From: Auanema rhodensis
Lineage: Eukaryota > Nematoda > Chromadorea > Rhabditida > Rhabditidae
Reading direction: 5' to 3'
Assembly: GCA_964057225.1 (NCBI GenBank)
Contig: OZ059897.1
Location: 14,260,001 to 14,324,000 of the forward strand
DNA length: 64,000 bases
A program made the position numbers and the translations under genes. Under the pieces are notes generated by a model. The model saw only the letters and a list, made by a program, of their open reading frames with translations, was not told the DNA's origin and did not search any database. Of the stretch, positions 1 through 13,331 are shown piece after piece; positions within the stretch are counted from its first letter, which is position 1, and each line of letters opens with the position of its first letter.

Positions 1-902
1 TTCTACAGGAAAACACCTGGTTTTCATAACACTTTATGATTGACGACAATTTCATTTTTGATTGAAAACCTTTGAAAATGTTGAGAGTAAAGAAAAGCTT
101 ATTCTTAAAAGTTGCTTGACTCCTATATCAAAAGATATATATATAAAATCTTTATTTTCTAGAAGAAAACTTGAACTTATATTGTTAAAGTTGAAAGTAC
201 GACGTTTACTATATATATACTATATGACATACTTTATACAATACTTTCTTAAGCAATGCTTTTCTCAGTTAATAACTTGGGACAATCATATACATGTATA
301 TTTGAATATGTAAGTGTTTAGCTATTGAAAATCATTGCAAAGCTTTTATTTCGAATCCTTATGCTCACTACCGCCTACATATTTGAAAGATTATTGTATA
401 TTTTAAGATTGCAATTTAGTTTTCTTTGTTTAATACAGACATGCGGACATTGCTTTGAAACATTGCTTGCAGCTATTTAAGTTTATAAAGATAAATACAG
501 AAAAATAAATATAAATATATAATAATACATATTAGTATATCTTGCAGTTTTATAATCTCGTTCTGAATTTCGAAAATCTTCCCAACAATGTCGTGGTCCA
601 TAACCACTTCTCTCGTATTATCCAGTATACAAATAAAATTTTCTTCTTCATCTCTAAGCTATTATAGAAATATTATGTTAGAAATGAAAGGAATAAAGAG
701 TGAATGGTTATGAAGAGAAATTCCCAGCATAAAATGAAGGTTGATCCTTAAGACAATCTTTGAATGCTAAATATGTATTTAATTGATTTATTTAAGTTCT
801 AACATCTACTATTAGTATATTATACTGGTTTCATTTCTTACAATAATAGAACTTTGATATGTTAATAATCTATATTACTTGTTTTTATAAAAGAAAGAGA
901 GA

Positions 903-952
<50 letters not shown>

Positions 953-3489
953 AAGAAAGAGCGAGAGTTATAATACATATGTATTCACATAAGTTGAATC
1001 AACGCTGCAAATAGCTTTGGTCAATGTAACCTAGTCTTCCATTTTTTTTGGACTTAGTCAGCTTTTCTGATAGCTTTAGTGCAATCTGTTTGAGTGGATT
1101 TGGATAATTACGATGAAAACCGATTCTGTCCATTTAAATTTCTTTTTTTCCCACGTGCCACGTGAAACGTTTCTTCTTAACGTCATTTAAGCTAATGACA
1201 CCAGTAAGGACGGTTGCAGTTAATCTTCTTAACAAAACTGAATATAACGCATTTCAATTTAATAAAATAAGATTTGTAACCTTGTGTTCTTCATCTTAAT
1301 TGATATTAAAGTGGCTAGTAATTTATTTTATTCTTTTTGGAATCGTATCTAGGAATAAATTTCATATAATTTGCATTTCAATTGTGAAAGCAAAAATTTG
1401 TGTAGATTAAGCTTATTTAATTCATTTTCCGAGAATCATAATATAAACTGAACGTTCTTGGATTCTTTCTTTGTTTTATCACTTTGTTTTCATTTTTTCT
1501 TTTTTTTTGTATTTTGCTTGTCATATAGATAAACTCAATTTTTAGTACATAAAACAAAACTAAAGCCCGGAAAATATAGTAAATTCTAGAATTTGGAGCA
1601 TTTTTATTGTGGCGGAATTTATGTACGAGTTGCAAGAGATGCTTATGTTTATCAAACTAGGTTTAATATGTACAAAGACGATGAACTATGAGACATGTAG
1701 TTGAAAAAGTTCTAATTTCAACCTATTCTTGTTTGATAAACTCCTATTGACTGTGGATGTTTACGTTTCATCTTCATAATTTTAATTTTTTTCATTCTGT
1801 TGAGCACTTTGGACATGTTTCTTGTATTATCAACATACTGGAACAATTTATAATTATAAATAATAATCTATTTTTATTTTTTTTCTTCAAAAAAAAAAAT
1901 GGTTGATCAGAACAGATGAAGCTCGATCTTTTGAAAAACAAGTTTAGTTCTATTTTTGGGCTAATTTTAATATTCTGAACAATTTTATTTCTTCTAATAT
2001 TTTATTTCATTTAATTCTTCTGTTTATCTACAATTTTTTTGTTCATATCTTCCAGTTTTACAACTTACAAAGATAAAAAATTATAATTTTACAAAAAAAA
2101 AATGATATTCTGTAACAAACATTCAAAAATCATAAATTTAGCTCATCCTTTTGTTTTAACGTTCGAAAATTGAAACAGCATAAATTACAAAAAAGGGTGT
2201 ATTTGAAAAATTTCATATATTTTCATTGTCTCTGGAACATTTTTGAAATTTTTTCATTTTCTTGTCTTTGAAAATATCTATGAACACAAACTGTTTTGTT
2301 ATATTCACATAAGATATATGCTAAATTTGTAAGTCAATTATTTAAATGGTCATCGACCTTCTAATGTATAGAAAACGAAGTAAAAGATCAGTTAATTGTC
2401 GATTGCGTTTTAAATTTTTCAAATATAAATTTCAAATGGTTGATTTCTATTTTATTTATTCTATTAATTCGTACTTTTTCACTTTATATATATATATATA
2501 TATATATAAAACCTTTAATATTTAAATAATATATTTGATATAATATCAGATAAATATTTGATTGCATTCTTTAATAAAAATTGTTGAATAATGCTGAATA
2601 CAAAAGCTAGAATTAGTAGAAAAATGAGACGATGATTTAGATGAAACGCTAGCTTTTGAAGGTTTAGCATTAAAGAGCTAGTGAGAAAAACAAAAAAATG
2701 ACAAAGAATGAGAAAGCTGAAGAAGAAACCTTATAGGAACAAGAAAGACATGCTCATCAAAGTCACTTTGATCTCTTCTTTCGACTCCCCCCCCCCATTT
2801 TACTCTAATTTCATTCTTATTCATTTTCATCTTCTTAATACATTCTGCGTTTGAAACATAGAAGTTTCTTTTTTCACGCTTACTCCTTCCTCCACCCACC
2901 ATCGTTTTATTATTTTATCATCAAAAAATGGATCATTTAATATTCTACTACTATTAAAAACACACTACTTATTCATTATATATTAATATCTCATAAGAAA
3001 TTATATTTTAAATAATACTTTAATCGTTATTCAGTTTATTTTAAAATTTAAAAAAAATATAAGGTCAATTTTTGTTGTTCCCGACTCTGCTTCTTCGATC
3101 AAAGCTTAGATTTTTTATTTCTTCACCACTATTTTATATACAAGTATATATATATATATATATTATTATTACTTAGACCATGTAATAATGACCATTAGTT
3201 GCTTTATCTGGCTATTTTTTTCACATTCATGATTTTCTCTTTAACGCAGTTATTTTTTAGCGGCTCAATATAAACATATGCTTCCTTTCTCACCTATATA
3301 TGTACGAATGCATGTGAATACTTTCCAAAACCTTCGTACTTCTATTGTTGTCGTTTTAAAACTTTTTGAAATTGTCTTCGAAACATATTAAGATAACAAA
3401 GCTTATCATTATATGTTTTGAACTGACCAACATCTCGTTAATATTTTAATTGCTATAAAAATTTATTCCAGAGTATTTTCAGAAAAATT
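1..3489. other. AT-rich gene-free stretch
   Basis: I see no exon chain here. Short open frames are low-complexity and are not flanked by splice signals in consistent phase. The stretch contains a GA microsatellite near 0.9 kb, TA runs near 2.49 and 3.15 kb and a C-run at about 2788. Its right end must hold the promoter of the neuropeptide gene that starts at 3490, but no specific element can be identified by eye. Confidence 0.6.
892..967. repeat. GA microsatellite
   Basis: An almost uninterrupted run of GA dinucleotides passes into GAAA units at its right end. It is a simple sequence repeat and is likely length-polymorphic. Confidence 0.9.
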
Positions 3490-4293
3490 ATGGGTCCCCA
3501 GCATCCCTTATTCCAAATTCTGCTCAGCTGTCTGATTTTTCTAATCACCTGTCAAGGCTTTGTTATTCGAAATACAAAAATAGGGCAGATGCGTCGACAG
3601 AATATGGATATCATCATTGAATGCTTTAATGAGCATTCAGAACAGTAAGTTCAAAATGAGTCTCAAATGGCTCTTTTCAAGTAGAATTGATTATACCTAG
3701 GTTCAGGAATAAACGTGTCTACGCTTCAACAGAAGGAAATGTAGCTAAGCTGTACGATGAAAACGGTAACTATTTCGTTAAATTCAATAAAATTAAATAT
3801 TTGCTACTCTAGCAACTTATGTAGCATCTTCTTAAAACGTCTGCAGTTTATTTCTTTCTTTTATTAGATATTGAACGAATTTATTTGAATTTTTTCTTTT
3901 TTTTTGATTTCTGATGTATATTTCAACTCACTGTACATTACAAATTTCAAGTAAATTCATTATCTATGCAGTCTATTGCATATTTTCTTCGTTATCTATC
4001 TTTTCAAAAACCAAAAATGCAAAACTTATACTCAAACTTGAAGCGTTCCTCAAAATCTTTTAAAAATTACCTATTTTCAGGAGTCGAAATTGAATGCAAA
4101 AAGCAGAAAGAGCCAACACCATATCAGTATGATCAACACTGCTTCTTTTCACCTCTCAATTGCTTCTTCAACAAACTTCGCTTGAATAAGCAGACGAAGA
4201 TGTAAGCTTAGGCCATTTGTCTAAGCTTAAATTTCTATGTGGCTTTACAGGCTATCCAGTGATCAGATAGACGACCAGAATCTAATAAGCTAA
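3490..4293 (+). CDS. Allatostatin-C (PISCF)-like neuropeptide precursor
   Basis: Exons by phase: 3490-3644, 3701-3765, 4081-4201, 4251-4293, giving about 127 residues. The first exon encodes a hydrophobic signal peptide of about 22 residues. Near the C-terminus the sequence reads CFFSPLNCFF, two cysteines six residues apart with an aromatic after each. This is the disulfide-ring layout of insect allatostatin C (CYFNPISCF type; somatostatin-like). A dibasic KK followed by Gln (a possible pyroglutamate) lies 14 residues before the first ring cysteine, and basic residues follow the ring, so a secreted cyclic peptide is plausible. The precursor has no glycine amidation donor at the ring, as in AstC. 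An acceptor AG seven bases before the ATG suggests trans-splicing. If the last intron is not removed the frame stops at 4203-4205. Function as a neuropeptide is inferred from the motif; no receptor is visible here. Confidence 0.6.
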
Positions 4294-6773
4294 TCTACTT
4301 GTTATGAAAAAAGCCCTGAATGTGGTTTTTAAAAGCATATTTGTTAAATACATGTTCATTTGAGATTATTTACATCATATTATCTTCATCTACCTATGTT
4401 AGCTAATTATATAATATACATATACTCAAAGACGATAGAATAATAACAAAAATCTCTTAATTACAAACAAAATATTTCTTTATTTCTCTGTATAGCTAGA
4501 CAAAGAGATATGAGAAATAGAATTGATTGTAATTCAGACCTTAATAGTTAACTATACTAACTATAAAAATAGTTATACTCCTACTACTACCATCTAGTGT
4601 ATCTATGAGATTAATTCTCTTCATCATCGACTAAAATAACAGAAAATGCTTTTTTCATATACACCAATGCATGCTTACTCACTAAGCCATATTATTCTCA
4701 CAATTATTTTTCTTTCCTTCGCACTTACATTCAATAATCATGAATTTGTAAACCATATCTCCTTATATACTTTTGAAAATATTATTTTCTACTATGCTTA
4801 TTGTCTTTTTTATTTTAAATATTCATTTTCTTGTCGTCATACTGCCTAGTTTTTTCTTGAATTTGGCAATTTATTTCACAACTACGAGATAAATGAGTTC
4901 ATACATCATTCTGATTTCTTTTTCATATTTCAGTCATCACCTCTGGTGACTGAATTCATGCAGTATTAGCCACCTGCAAAGTTTTAAACAGTGTTGTTGC
5001 ATTTTATAGCTTAAATTTGTTTTTTGAATTATATCTGTGGCTTCATTTTGATCTTTACAACAATAATTCTATGTATATTTGTGCTGGATCTTTTGCTACT
5101 CTAATTCTATAAAATAACTCAGAAAATTCACTAAAAACTCACAACTACTTTCACCTTTTCTCCAATTTTATCGATGATTCATAAGAACTTTCCGCTTCAA
5201 GTAGTCGAAATATTTTGTTGAAATTCTCATGATTTGTCGTCATCTAACTTCACTCACACATTTAGAATATAAATTAAAAGTTTATTCCTTTTTATTCATT
5301 CCAAAGACATCATAATGTATGTGATAAGATGTCCCAAATTAATAGAAACAACAAAACATTTGATGTATAATGAAAGAAAAATAAAGTTTACTATTAAATA
5401 GTTAAAAATTAAAATTAAAAAGTAAGTATTATACTTGAATATCAATAACACATTTAATAAACAAGAACATCTTTCAAAATAATAAATGCACATGATTAAT
5501 CATATACGGTTACAACGTTCACATACTTTTCACTAATCGTTTTAAACTTTGTTTGTCTTCAAATCTACTTGGTGTTTGATATTCAGATCATGTGTCGACG
5601 AAGAAAACAATTTGGTGATTTTTTTTCCTTAAACGAATAATGAAACATCAGCTTTTTTGATCTATGAAACAACAAATGACATGTATATATGTATTATGTT
5701 CAGTTATGGGATTATGTGTGACAAGATTGTTTTAGTATTAAGATCATTACAATGTTCTTTTCAGATCTTTTATTGTAACTGCTTTTGAGGCATATATGTA
5801 TACTGATCTGAATGAAAATTAAAGAGATTAGTGAGAAGATGAAACTCATAATATGAACCTGAAATGGAATGTCATCTGAATTACAAGAATGAGTCAAAAA
5901 AAATTGAAAATGGATTATTTATATCTACATTTTCATACGGGACTATGTTGAAAACCCTGAACAATACACAAGAAAACCTGATGAACATGTAAAATTATAT
6001 TTGAAAATATTTTGTTTTATGATGCAAGAAAGTCAATTCAATCAAATTACTCAAGTTCATCTTCAAATGATTCAAATGTACTTAATCAAAAAAGAAAATT
6101 TCAATACTTATTATCAATTCTAATTTTTACTTGAATCGAAATTTTATAGAATTTTTCAAGTTTTCAAATATAATTTTCGTATATTTTATTTTAGAATACT
6201 ATATATAAGATCCTTAATAATTAAGAAAAAAATAAAGAAATATACAATAATAATTATTTTAAAATAATAATATCTAAATTCAAACTCATTATACAACATT
6301 ATTTTTCAGATATTTTTAGTATTGTTTGTTTCCGCTTGAAATCATACTTATATAGAAAAAATAGAACCAAGGGTTCCGAATAGTTAAACGAACTAAGAGC
6401 TTATGGTGTAACTCGAGATTTCGTTTTTCCAAAATAATAAAAATGACGTAAGTTCTAGTGATCATTTTCTCGTTTGCCCACTTGTATTGAAATATTTGCA
6501 AACAAAACTTGGGAATAATATATACATTAAGATAAAAAGACGATGATGAATGAATTTCATGGATGAAGCATGTGATTTGTGTAATATAATCGAATAATAA
6601 AAAGATAAAATATTTCTAATTTATTAGGAAATCAAAAGTTTAACAATCTTAGAAGTTGTTGATTATTTATCAAAATAATATATAACTACAGTACTGTATT
6701 AACATATTGATTATTAAATTAAATTATAAATTTTATGAATAAATGTATATTTAAAAAGAAAGAAAGATCATTA
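4294..6773. other. AT-rich intergenic region
   Basis: This is 2.5 kb between the neuropeptide gene and the 3' end of the minus-strand oxygenase gene. The open frames (for example 4646-4849 on plus and 5712-5897 on minus) are AT-composition artefacts without splice context. I see no structured RNA. Confidence 0.6.
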
Positions 6774-9020
6774 TTATGGATTAGCTACTCGTGGCCCAAA
6801 GTACATACCATGGAATCCAAATGGAATTCTTTCTTCGGGTATAGTAAAATGGGTTATTTCACTCATATCTTTAGCATTTAATACAACTATATATGGATTA
6901 TCACCTTGTTTTGTAGTCATTACTGGTACAAGAAGTACACCTAAAATAGAAATTTATAAAAATTACATGCAAATAAACTATTATTACCGTCATCTTCATC
7001 ATTCATATCAGGATGAGGCACGAATACAGGTTCGCCACAGACTTCTGAAGACTTCTTCTTTCTCCAGACTTTATGATCTCCTGTTGCAGTAACATCTGCC
7101 TTTATTACCTAGAATATTTTAAAATATATAAGAAATAAATATAAAAAACTTACACCAATATTTTCATTTTCATTAAATGAAAGAGCATCACTTCCATAAA
7201 CATATTTGTATTCCTTCATATTAAACTTTTCAAAGTTGTAACGAGGAAACTCGAGAGCTTAAATAACTTTTGTTAAAACAATAATTTGTTTTATTCTTCT
7301 TTTTATCTGAGATTACGAGATCTTTGTTTTTAATGAATAGCAATTCATATACAAAAAGTCAAAGTTAATATGATATATAAGGTGAACATTGATTATAAAG
7401 TAACTTTTTAAACTTTGTAACACTTGCCATAATTGCATAATCGCATATCCTCAGCAAAAATAATTCCTCCTTCTTTGAGATAAGCATGACATGATCTTGC
7501 AAACGTGCAGTGTTCCAAAAGATCATCGCCAGGTTTAGCATTTTCAGGAATAGCTAAAGGTATAATCATACGATGCAAGAAGGCTTTAGTATCTTCCGTC
7601 TAAATAATGTATTTTAATACAAATATAATTTCTAATGTGTAATACAGTTCCGAATCGTTCTTTAGAATCAGTACGCAGAGCACGTAGTTCCAATGATTCA
7701 AATGTTCCTGGATTTCTCATGTAGCAGTAATCAACAACAAGGAAACCATCTTTTTCAAATGAATTTGCGTGATGGAATGTAAAGAATGGATTAGATTTAA
7801 CCTGAAACATATTTAAATAAAAATAAAATTTATTTTTCTAATTTACCTTAAAAGGTAATGGTTCTCCTGTGTGTCGATTCATAACAAACACATTAGTTCC
7901 AAGATCATCTTTCCATTCCATAGCATCACGGAAAGAAGCTCCCGTAATATTTCTAAATATATATAATTATATCAAATTATAAAATTTTTATATAATCAAA
8001 AACCTGCTCATTAGTTTCATTGTACTTTTTCTTATTGGCGATTCAAATAATACGAAATAATTCTTAGACATTCCAAATGAATGGAAATATGTGGGAGCGC
8101 TAGGTTGGGTAGGAGTCATGGTACCTATCAACTCTGTGAACTCGGCAGAGTGACTTGATGAAGCTTCTGAAAGCAAGATAACTATTGCTATTACAAAATT
8201 AATAAAAACCTGGTTTCTTAAGAGGATTTAATGTTTTAGCGAAAACGTATTTGCTGTTTTTTCCATACGTTATTCCAACATTATATACATTTCCATCTTC
8301 ATCACAATTATTATGAGCAGTATAAGTATGGAGAGTTAAGTATTTAGTCAAATCAACCTAAATTATATTTTTATGAACTTTAAACATTTTTTTATGAAAC
8401 TGACTTCTCCTAGATTTTCCAGAGTATCGATATCAATACGAAGCATAGTTGGAGTTTCTGTTAAAGCATAAACACCATCACCAATTTGTGTAAATGAAAC
8501 TAAGCAATTATCAGATTTCTCAGCTTGAAATGATGAAAAGAATCTGAAAATATCTGTTAATTAATTGATATGTAAGAGTTGTTTTAAACCTCTTAAATAT
8601 GTTCTTGCATGGATCTGGATAGCGGAATGTTCCGAATTCGGAACGTACAATTCGTTCAGCTTTCATGTTCGCCAAATAATTTTCAGATTCCAGAAATTTG
8701 GCAGAATAGTAAAGCTGTAAAAAGAAAAAATTAAACTGAACAATAAAATTTTAAGAATTACTTCTCCATCTCTGAAATGATATCTACAAATGTAAGCTAA
8801 ACCATCAAACAGATGTTTATATTCAGTATTTCCAATTTTAAACATTCCAGGTCCATTTCTGAGTAATGTACCTTCAATCCATACTGGTAATACACCTAAA
8901 AATATTATAATATTTTGATTGTAATAATTGATTTAACGAATTACCTTTTCTTGTACATTTCTTTACAGAAACATTTTCAAAATTTTCAAAAAGCTTAGCA
9001 ACATATAGCTCTTCCTGCAT
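6774..9020 (-). CDS. Carotenoid oxygenase, BCO/RPE65 family
   Basis: Twelve exons join in phase (transcript order): 9020-8945, 8895-8762, 8714-8590, 8543-8405, 8357-8210, 8166-8004, 7952-7847, 7801-7646, 7599-7422, 7257-7154, 7108-6988, 6940-6774; 538 residues. The family cleaves carotenoid polyenes (beta-carotene to retinal) using a Fe(II) held by four histidines. All four are present in the expected contexts: TAHNN (H173), YFHSFG (H236), FHHAN (about H307) and [10 protein letters not shown] (H527). The N-terminal block [14 protein letters not shown] and the block LEFPRYN are also typical. Length and spacing match animal BCO enzymes, so an active enzyme is likely. The exon ending at 7422 uses a weak GTTACA donor chosen by phase. 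An acceptor AG six bases upstream of the ATG fits trans-splicing. Whether it is central (BCO1) or eccentric (BCO2) cannot be told from sequence. Confidence 0.95.
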
Positions 9021-9971
9021 TATGTTCTACAATATTAAAATGAATACAAATCAATTATGTAATATAATAAAAATATTTTAAAAATCATATAATAATTAAA
9101 GAATATAATATAAATTGTTTAAATTATAAATAAAATATATTATATTTATAATATAAATCTATTATGATTATTTTCTTTATTGATTAATTCTAAACATAAT
9201 AGTTATAGAGAGATAATAATTTTTGATCATTAATTATGATTCATTTAGTATCTTATCAAATATTTTCTTATATACCAATATAGATTATCGGACTAGAGTC
9301 TAGTCCATTTTGAAATATGTGGAAATTTGTGGCAAAACATCATTGAAATGACATAATGTTACTAAGATTGACATGAATTATCTGAATTTCATACAATACT
9401 GTTTGATAAAAAACTTTTTTCATTGTACTATGATAAGTTTCATTCAAATAGAATATTCTTTTTTCTTGTTTTTTTTAAATTCATTAAATATTCGGTTTTA
9501 AATGATTGAATTATTTATAAACTTTAAATATTTCAACATAGCTTATCAAAAAGTTTTTTAAATAATCCCATGAGGCCATCCAAAAAGTATATTATCAAGG
9601 TTAAAGATTGCAAGAAACATGATCTTATTAATGTTTTCATCATAGAATCAATGATATCTTTGAATATACTGTGAACACCCAGAAACCTTTACTAGAATAT
9701 AGGTGATCACTAAAATCTTTTGTATAATTGATCAAAACGAAGTCTTATTTCTTTTCTTTTTATTGACTTTTTTGTCAAAATGATGTCTTATCTTATGTTA
9801 TTCTTTTCATCTATAAATCTAGCTGACCTATAGATAGTAGCATTCATTTTCTTTCTAATAGGTTTTGTTTATACATATGTAGGTCGATGTCCTCTTTTCC
9901 TTTTTATCCTATCAGTCTTAGTAAATCTGGCTGCTCCAGCTTCTTATTTCATATCCGTTAGTTAATTGGCA
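9021..9971. other. Divergent intergenic region
   Basis: This 0.95 kb separates the divergently transcribed oxygenase (-) and DB-module (+) genes and should hold both promoters. It is AT-rich with homopolymer runs. I see no exon or structured element. Confidence 0.6.
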
Positions 9972-10814
9972 ATGGTTTTCCATGTCTTTATAACGGTTTT
10001 TGTAATTTCTTCTCTAACTCAATTGGCATCTACTCAGATTTCTCTGTCGACAATTCAAGACAAATGTCCAAACGATAAGCCGTTTTGTGCTGCAAAGGCA
10101 GCCTCGGTAAGTTTGTTGAAATTTAAATAAAAAAACAACAAAGAAAAAGACAAAGACAAAACTCTAAATACATTTTTGAAGGGATCTTGCTTTGGTAAAA
10201 CATTGAAAGCTGATGTTCTCCAAAACAAATGTCCATGTTCTTGTGATCTTGTTCATTATGAAAGGATACAGGTATTTCTTTCTTAATAATTGTCAGTTCA
10301 ATATTTAATTTCTCAAGAAATGTTGTTCAACAGTTGGAATACCAGAAATGAAATTCTGTATGCCATTGTGCAGATATAACACAACTGCTGAAGAGGTTTT
10401 GGAATCAAAATATTTTTCATCTGTAATAGATTGAGTTATAGCTTGGTTCAACACTAGGATTGAAATGTTTAAGTCAATTAACTACTTGGGCTTATTGTGC
10501 TGCTGATGCTACTGATCAATCTGAGTGTTGTGCCAACAAAGGTATACTATAGATTCTCAAAGTTTTAAGAAGTTTATTAAGGTATACCTGTCGAATGCCG
10601 CTCGTTTTGCCAAGGAGATGTTCCAACATGTGATATGCAATCAATATTCAATTACGAACCATGCATTAAGGTGAATATATATCTAATAATTCAATTTTTC
10701 CTATTTCAATTCTAGTATATGGGATCAATCATGCAATGTCAACGTGAAGGACTAACAGCTAAACCAAAATATGATCCTGAATGGTTATCAACTTGTGACT
10801 GGGAAGGGCGATAA
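9972..10814 (+). CDS. Secreted DB-module protein (nematode-specific)
   Basis: Exons 9972-10106, 10182-10271, 10318-10395, 10442-10541, 10582-10670 and 10716-10814 give 196 residues. The first exon encodes a signal peptide. Exons 3-6 carry the cysteine pattern of the nematode DB module (PF01682): KCC, then FCMPLCRY, then a central Cys, then YCAADATDQSECC, then GIPVECRSFCQGD and three later cysteines. An N-terminal CPCSC cluster precedes the module. The family is abundant in nematodes, secreted, and of unknown biochemical role. The acceptor of exon 3 was set at 10318 because only that site restores the CC pair and keeps the frame open; a later AG at 10333 gives an immediate stop. Ends 135 bp from the convergent coiled-coil gene. 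Confidence 0.9.
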
Positions 10815-10949
10815 TCAAGGAAAAACATTTTCTCAGTTTGGCTATATTAATAGTAAAGAATGATAATCTGTATTATATACATATATACATATCTATAATT
10901 AATCTTTTATTTTGTATTTTAAATTTTAATTTCAAGAAAACTAAACATT

Positions 10950-12782
10950 TTAAATTAAAATACTTTCATCTAACTTTTGCTGTGCCCGTTTATATTTTTT
11001 TTCTAAAGATAGTAATGATTGTTTCATTCTTCGAAGTAAATCCCTAAATATATAGTATTTAATAATTTTAATATTATTCGTATTATGTACCTGTAATGTT
11101 CTTTAAGTTTCGATATTTCTTCATCCTTTTCAATTATATTTTTACGCAGTTTCGTAGTGTCTGAGATTGTTTCTGGTGTAACTTCCAATCGTCTTTTTAA
11201 CTCTGTTATAACACTTTCAAGATTATTTCTTTCGAGCTTCAATTCTAATATCTTCTGATTGTGTTCAAATTGAATTTTTTCAATTTCTATTTCATATTTC
11301 TGAAAAATTCATATAAAATGAACTAAAAAATAAATTGTATCATACTGCTTGAATATCTTTTAATCTTTGTTTACTGTCTTTGTCAGTCTCAAGTTCTTTA
11401 GTATTATCGCTTTCATCAATACGGTTATCTAGAAGACGACGCTGTAAATCTGAATAAAAAAAACAAATTTGATGTGAATAGTTAAAAATTAGAAATACCA
11501 TCTATAGTTATATCTTTTTCATTAATATAATATTCTAACTCATTGAGTTTTTCACGGAAAACCATCGATTGATCATGATGATCTAGTTCGAGTCGACGTT
11601 CTCTTTCCGAAATTTGTAATTCTAAAGTAAGCTGATCTTTCAGAGCTGCATTTAATTTCCTAAATAAAGAAAATAATTCAAATATTATGAAATGTTAATT
11701 ACCCTCTCAAAGCATCTAAATCAGCTTGTTTTTGTTCAATAACTAACCGAAGAGTTATAGCTTCATTCATTGATCTAAAGTATTTTTTAAAACTTGTATC
11801 TAAGAATTTACAACCTCTGTGCCTGAGCATCAGCTTTTATAGCCTTCTTCCTCTCTTGTAAGTTTTCTTCTTCTAGTAATCGTATTCTTTCTTGTAACTC
11901 TTCACACATTTTAAATTTTGTCTCTTCTTCTTCCTTGATTGACCCTTCCAGTTTCTGAATTCTAGACCGCTGCTGCTCTATTACTTCTTTATCCGATAAC
12001 TTATCCAAATCACTTTCTCTTTAATAATTTGAAATAGCTTAAACAGAATAACTTGAAAAATACCTGGATTCGTTTAATTGAAGTATGAATTCATCTATTT
12101 GAGTTGATAATTCTAAACTCATCTCATGTTCTCTTTTTTTCAATTCACGTCTAGCTCTCAGTAGTTGACTATTAAGTTCCCGAATAGCTTCAAGTAATTT
12201 ATCATTTTCTTCTATAAGTTCCTCTTTCTCCTTCGCAATTCTCTCAATTTCTGTTTTCTGATCTGTTATTTCCTATAAACAATAATAAAAATTTAAGCTT
12301 TTTTAACAAGAAAAAATTACCTTTCGAAAAGCACGTTGTACTTCTGTTAATGTTTCAGTGCGGAATTGAATGTATTGAACTTCTCTTTCATGGCTATCTT
12401 CCGACAAATGTTGAACAAATTCTCTACTTTTTTTTTCTAAATCAGCAATAACATCATGCATTCGTTCATTTTCATTAACGTATAACTTTAACTGAAAATA
12501 TTTAAATTAATTTAGGGAAAATAAACTATAACTAGCTTGTGTCAATTCCTTTTTTATTGATTTATTTTCTTTTTCACATTCTAAATATTTTTTTTTCATT
12601 TGTTTATAATTTTCTTGCGTTTGCAACACTAATTTTCTTTCTACCTGAAATAAAAAAAAACAAATATTTAACTATAAATAGTAGTAAACCTCTAAAATAT
12701 TATTCATCTCGTCAATTTCTGACTGTAGGTCTGCCGTAAGGCTTCTTGAACTGCTTGTACTGGGTGGACCGTAATCCATCAT
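10950..12782 (-). CDS. Long coiled-coil protein, unrecognised family
   Basis: Ten exons (transcript order): 12782-12690, 12644-12537, 12491-12321, 12272-12064, 12018-11815, 11774-11703, 11659-11499, 11449-11346, 11299-11091, 11043-10950; 474 residues. After a short Ser-rich N-terminus (GPPSTSSSRS) nearly the whole protein is Glu/Lys/Leu-rich heptad sequence, predicted to form extended coiled coils, so a structural, motor-adaptor or centrosomal scaffold role is plausible but not shown. I recognise no named family. Phase requires the intron after exon 2 to use a GC donor (GCTAGT) at 12536. The frame is open upstream of the ATG pair to an acceptor at about 12804, so either a further 5' exon or trans-splicing applies. 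The last exon ends 135 bp from the DB-module gene, tail to tail. Confidence 0.85.
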
Positions 12783-13331
12783 TATCAGCTCAGGCAAAAC
12801 CACCTATAAAAATTATACTAAAAACAGGCATCAGTAGTTTAATTTAAAATAAGAAAGAGAAATGTTTATATTGTTTCATAAAACATGGAATGGCATTAAC
12901 GAACGAAAATATTGAAATAACTTTTTCGGCTTCCTCATGTTACTCATATATATAAATCTCTTGGGTATAAAAAATACAAGCTATTCATGGAAGAATGCTT
13001 GCCAACTATTGAAAAATTATTTATATAATATATAATGTTATATAAAAATAATAGAAATAGAAAGTAGATTAATAATAATAATAACAAATAAAATAAAAAG
13101 AAGATTTCCTACTGGCTCTTCTAAAATCAATTTAAATCTTCAAAGTCTATAATATTATTGAATAGTTAAAAATAGCGTGCCATTTTAGAATAATATACAA
13201 ATCAATAAATGTCCAGCGGCCAGCTTCTCGCATGGTTTACCAGCAGCTTATGAGGCACCAACCTCATATAAGCTGGTGGGTGATGCTTTGTCTATTGGCA
13301 ACCAAAGGGGACAACAACAGAACAGATGGCT

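Noticed and set aside
10334-10346. Apparent stop codon in exon 3 of the DB-module gene
   Set aside because: The real acceptor is at 10316-10317; it puts the CC pair and the FCMPLCRY block in one open frame.
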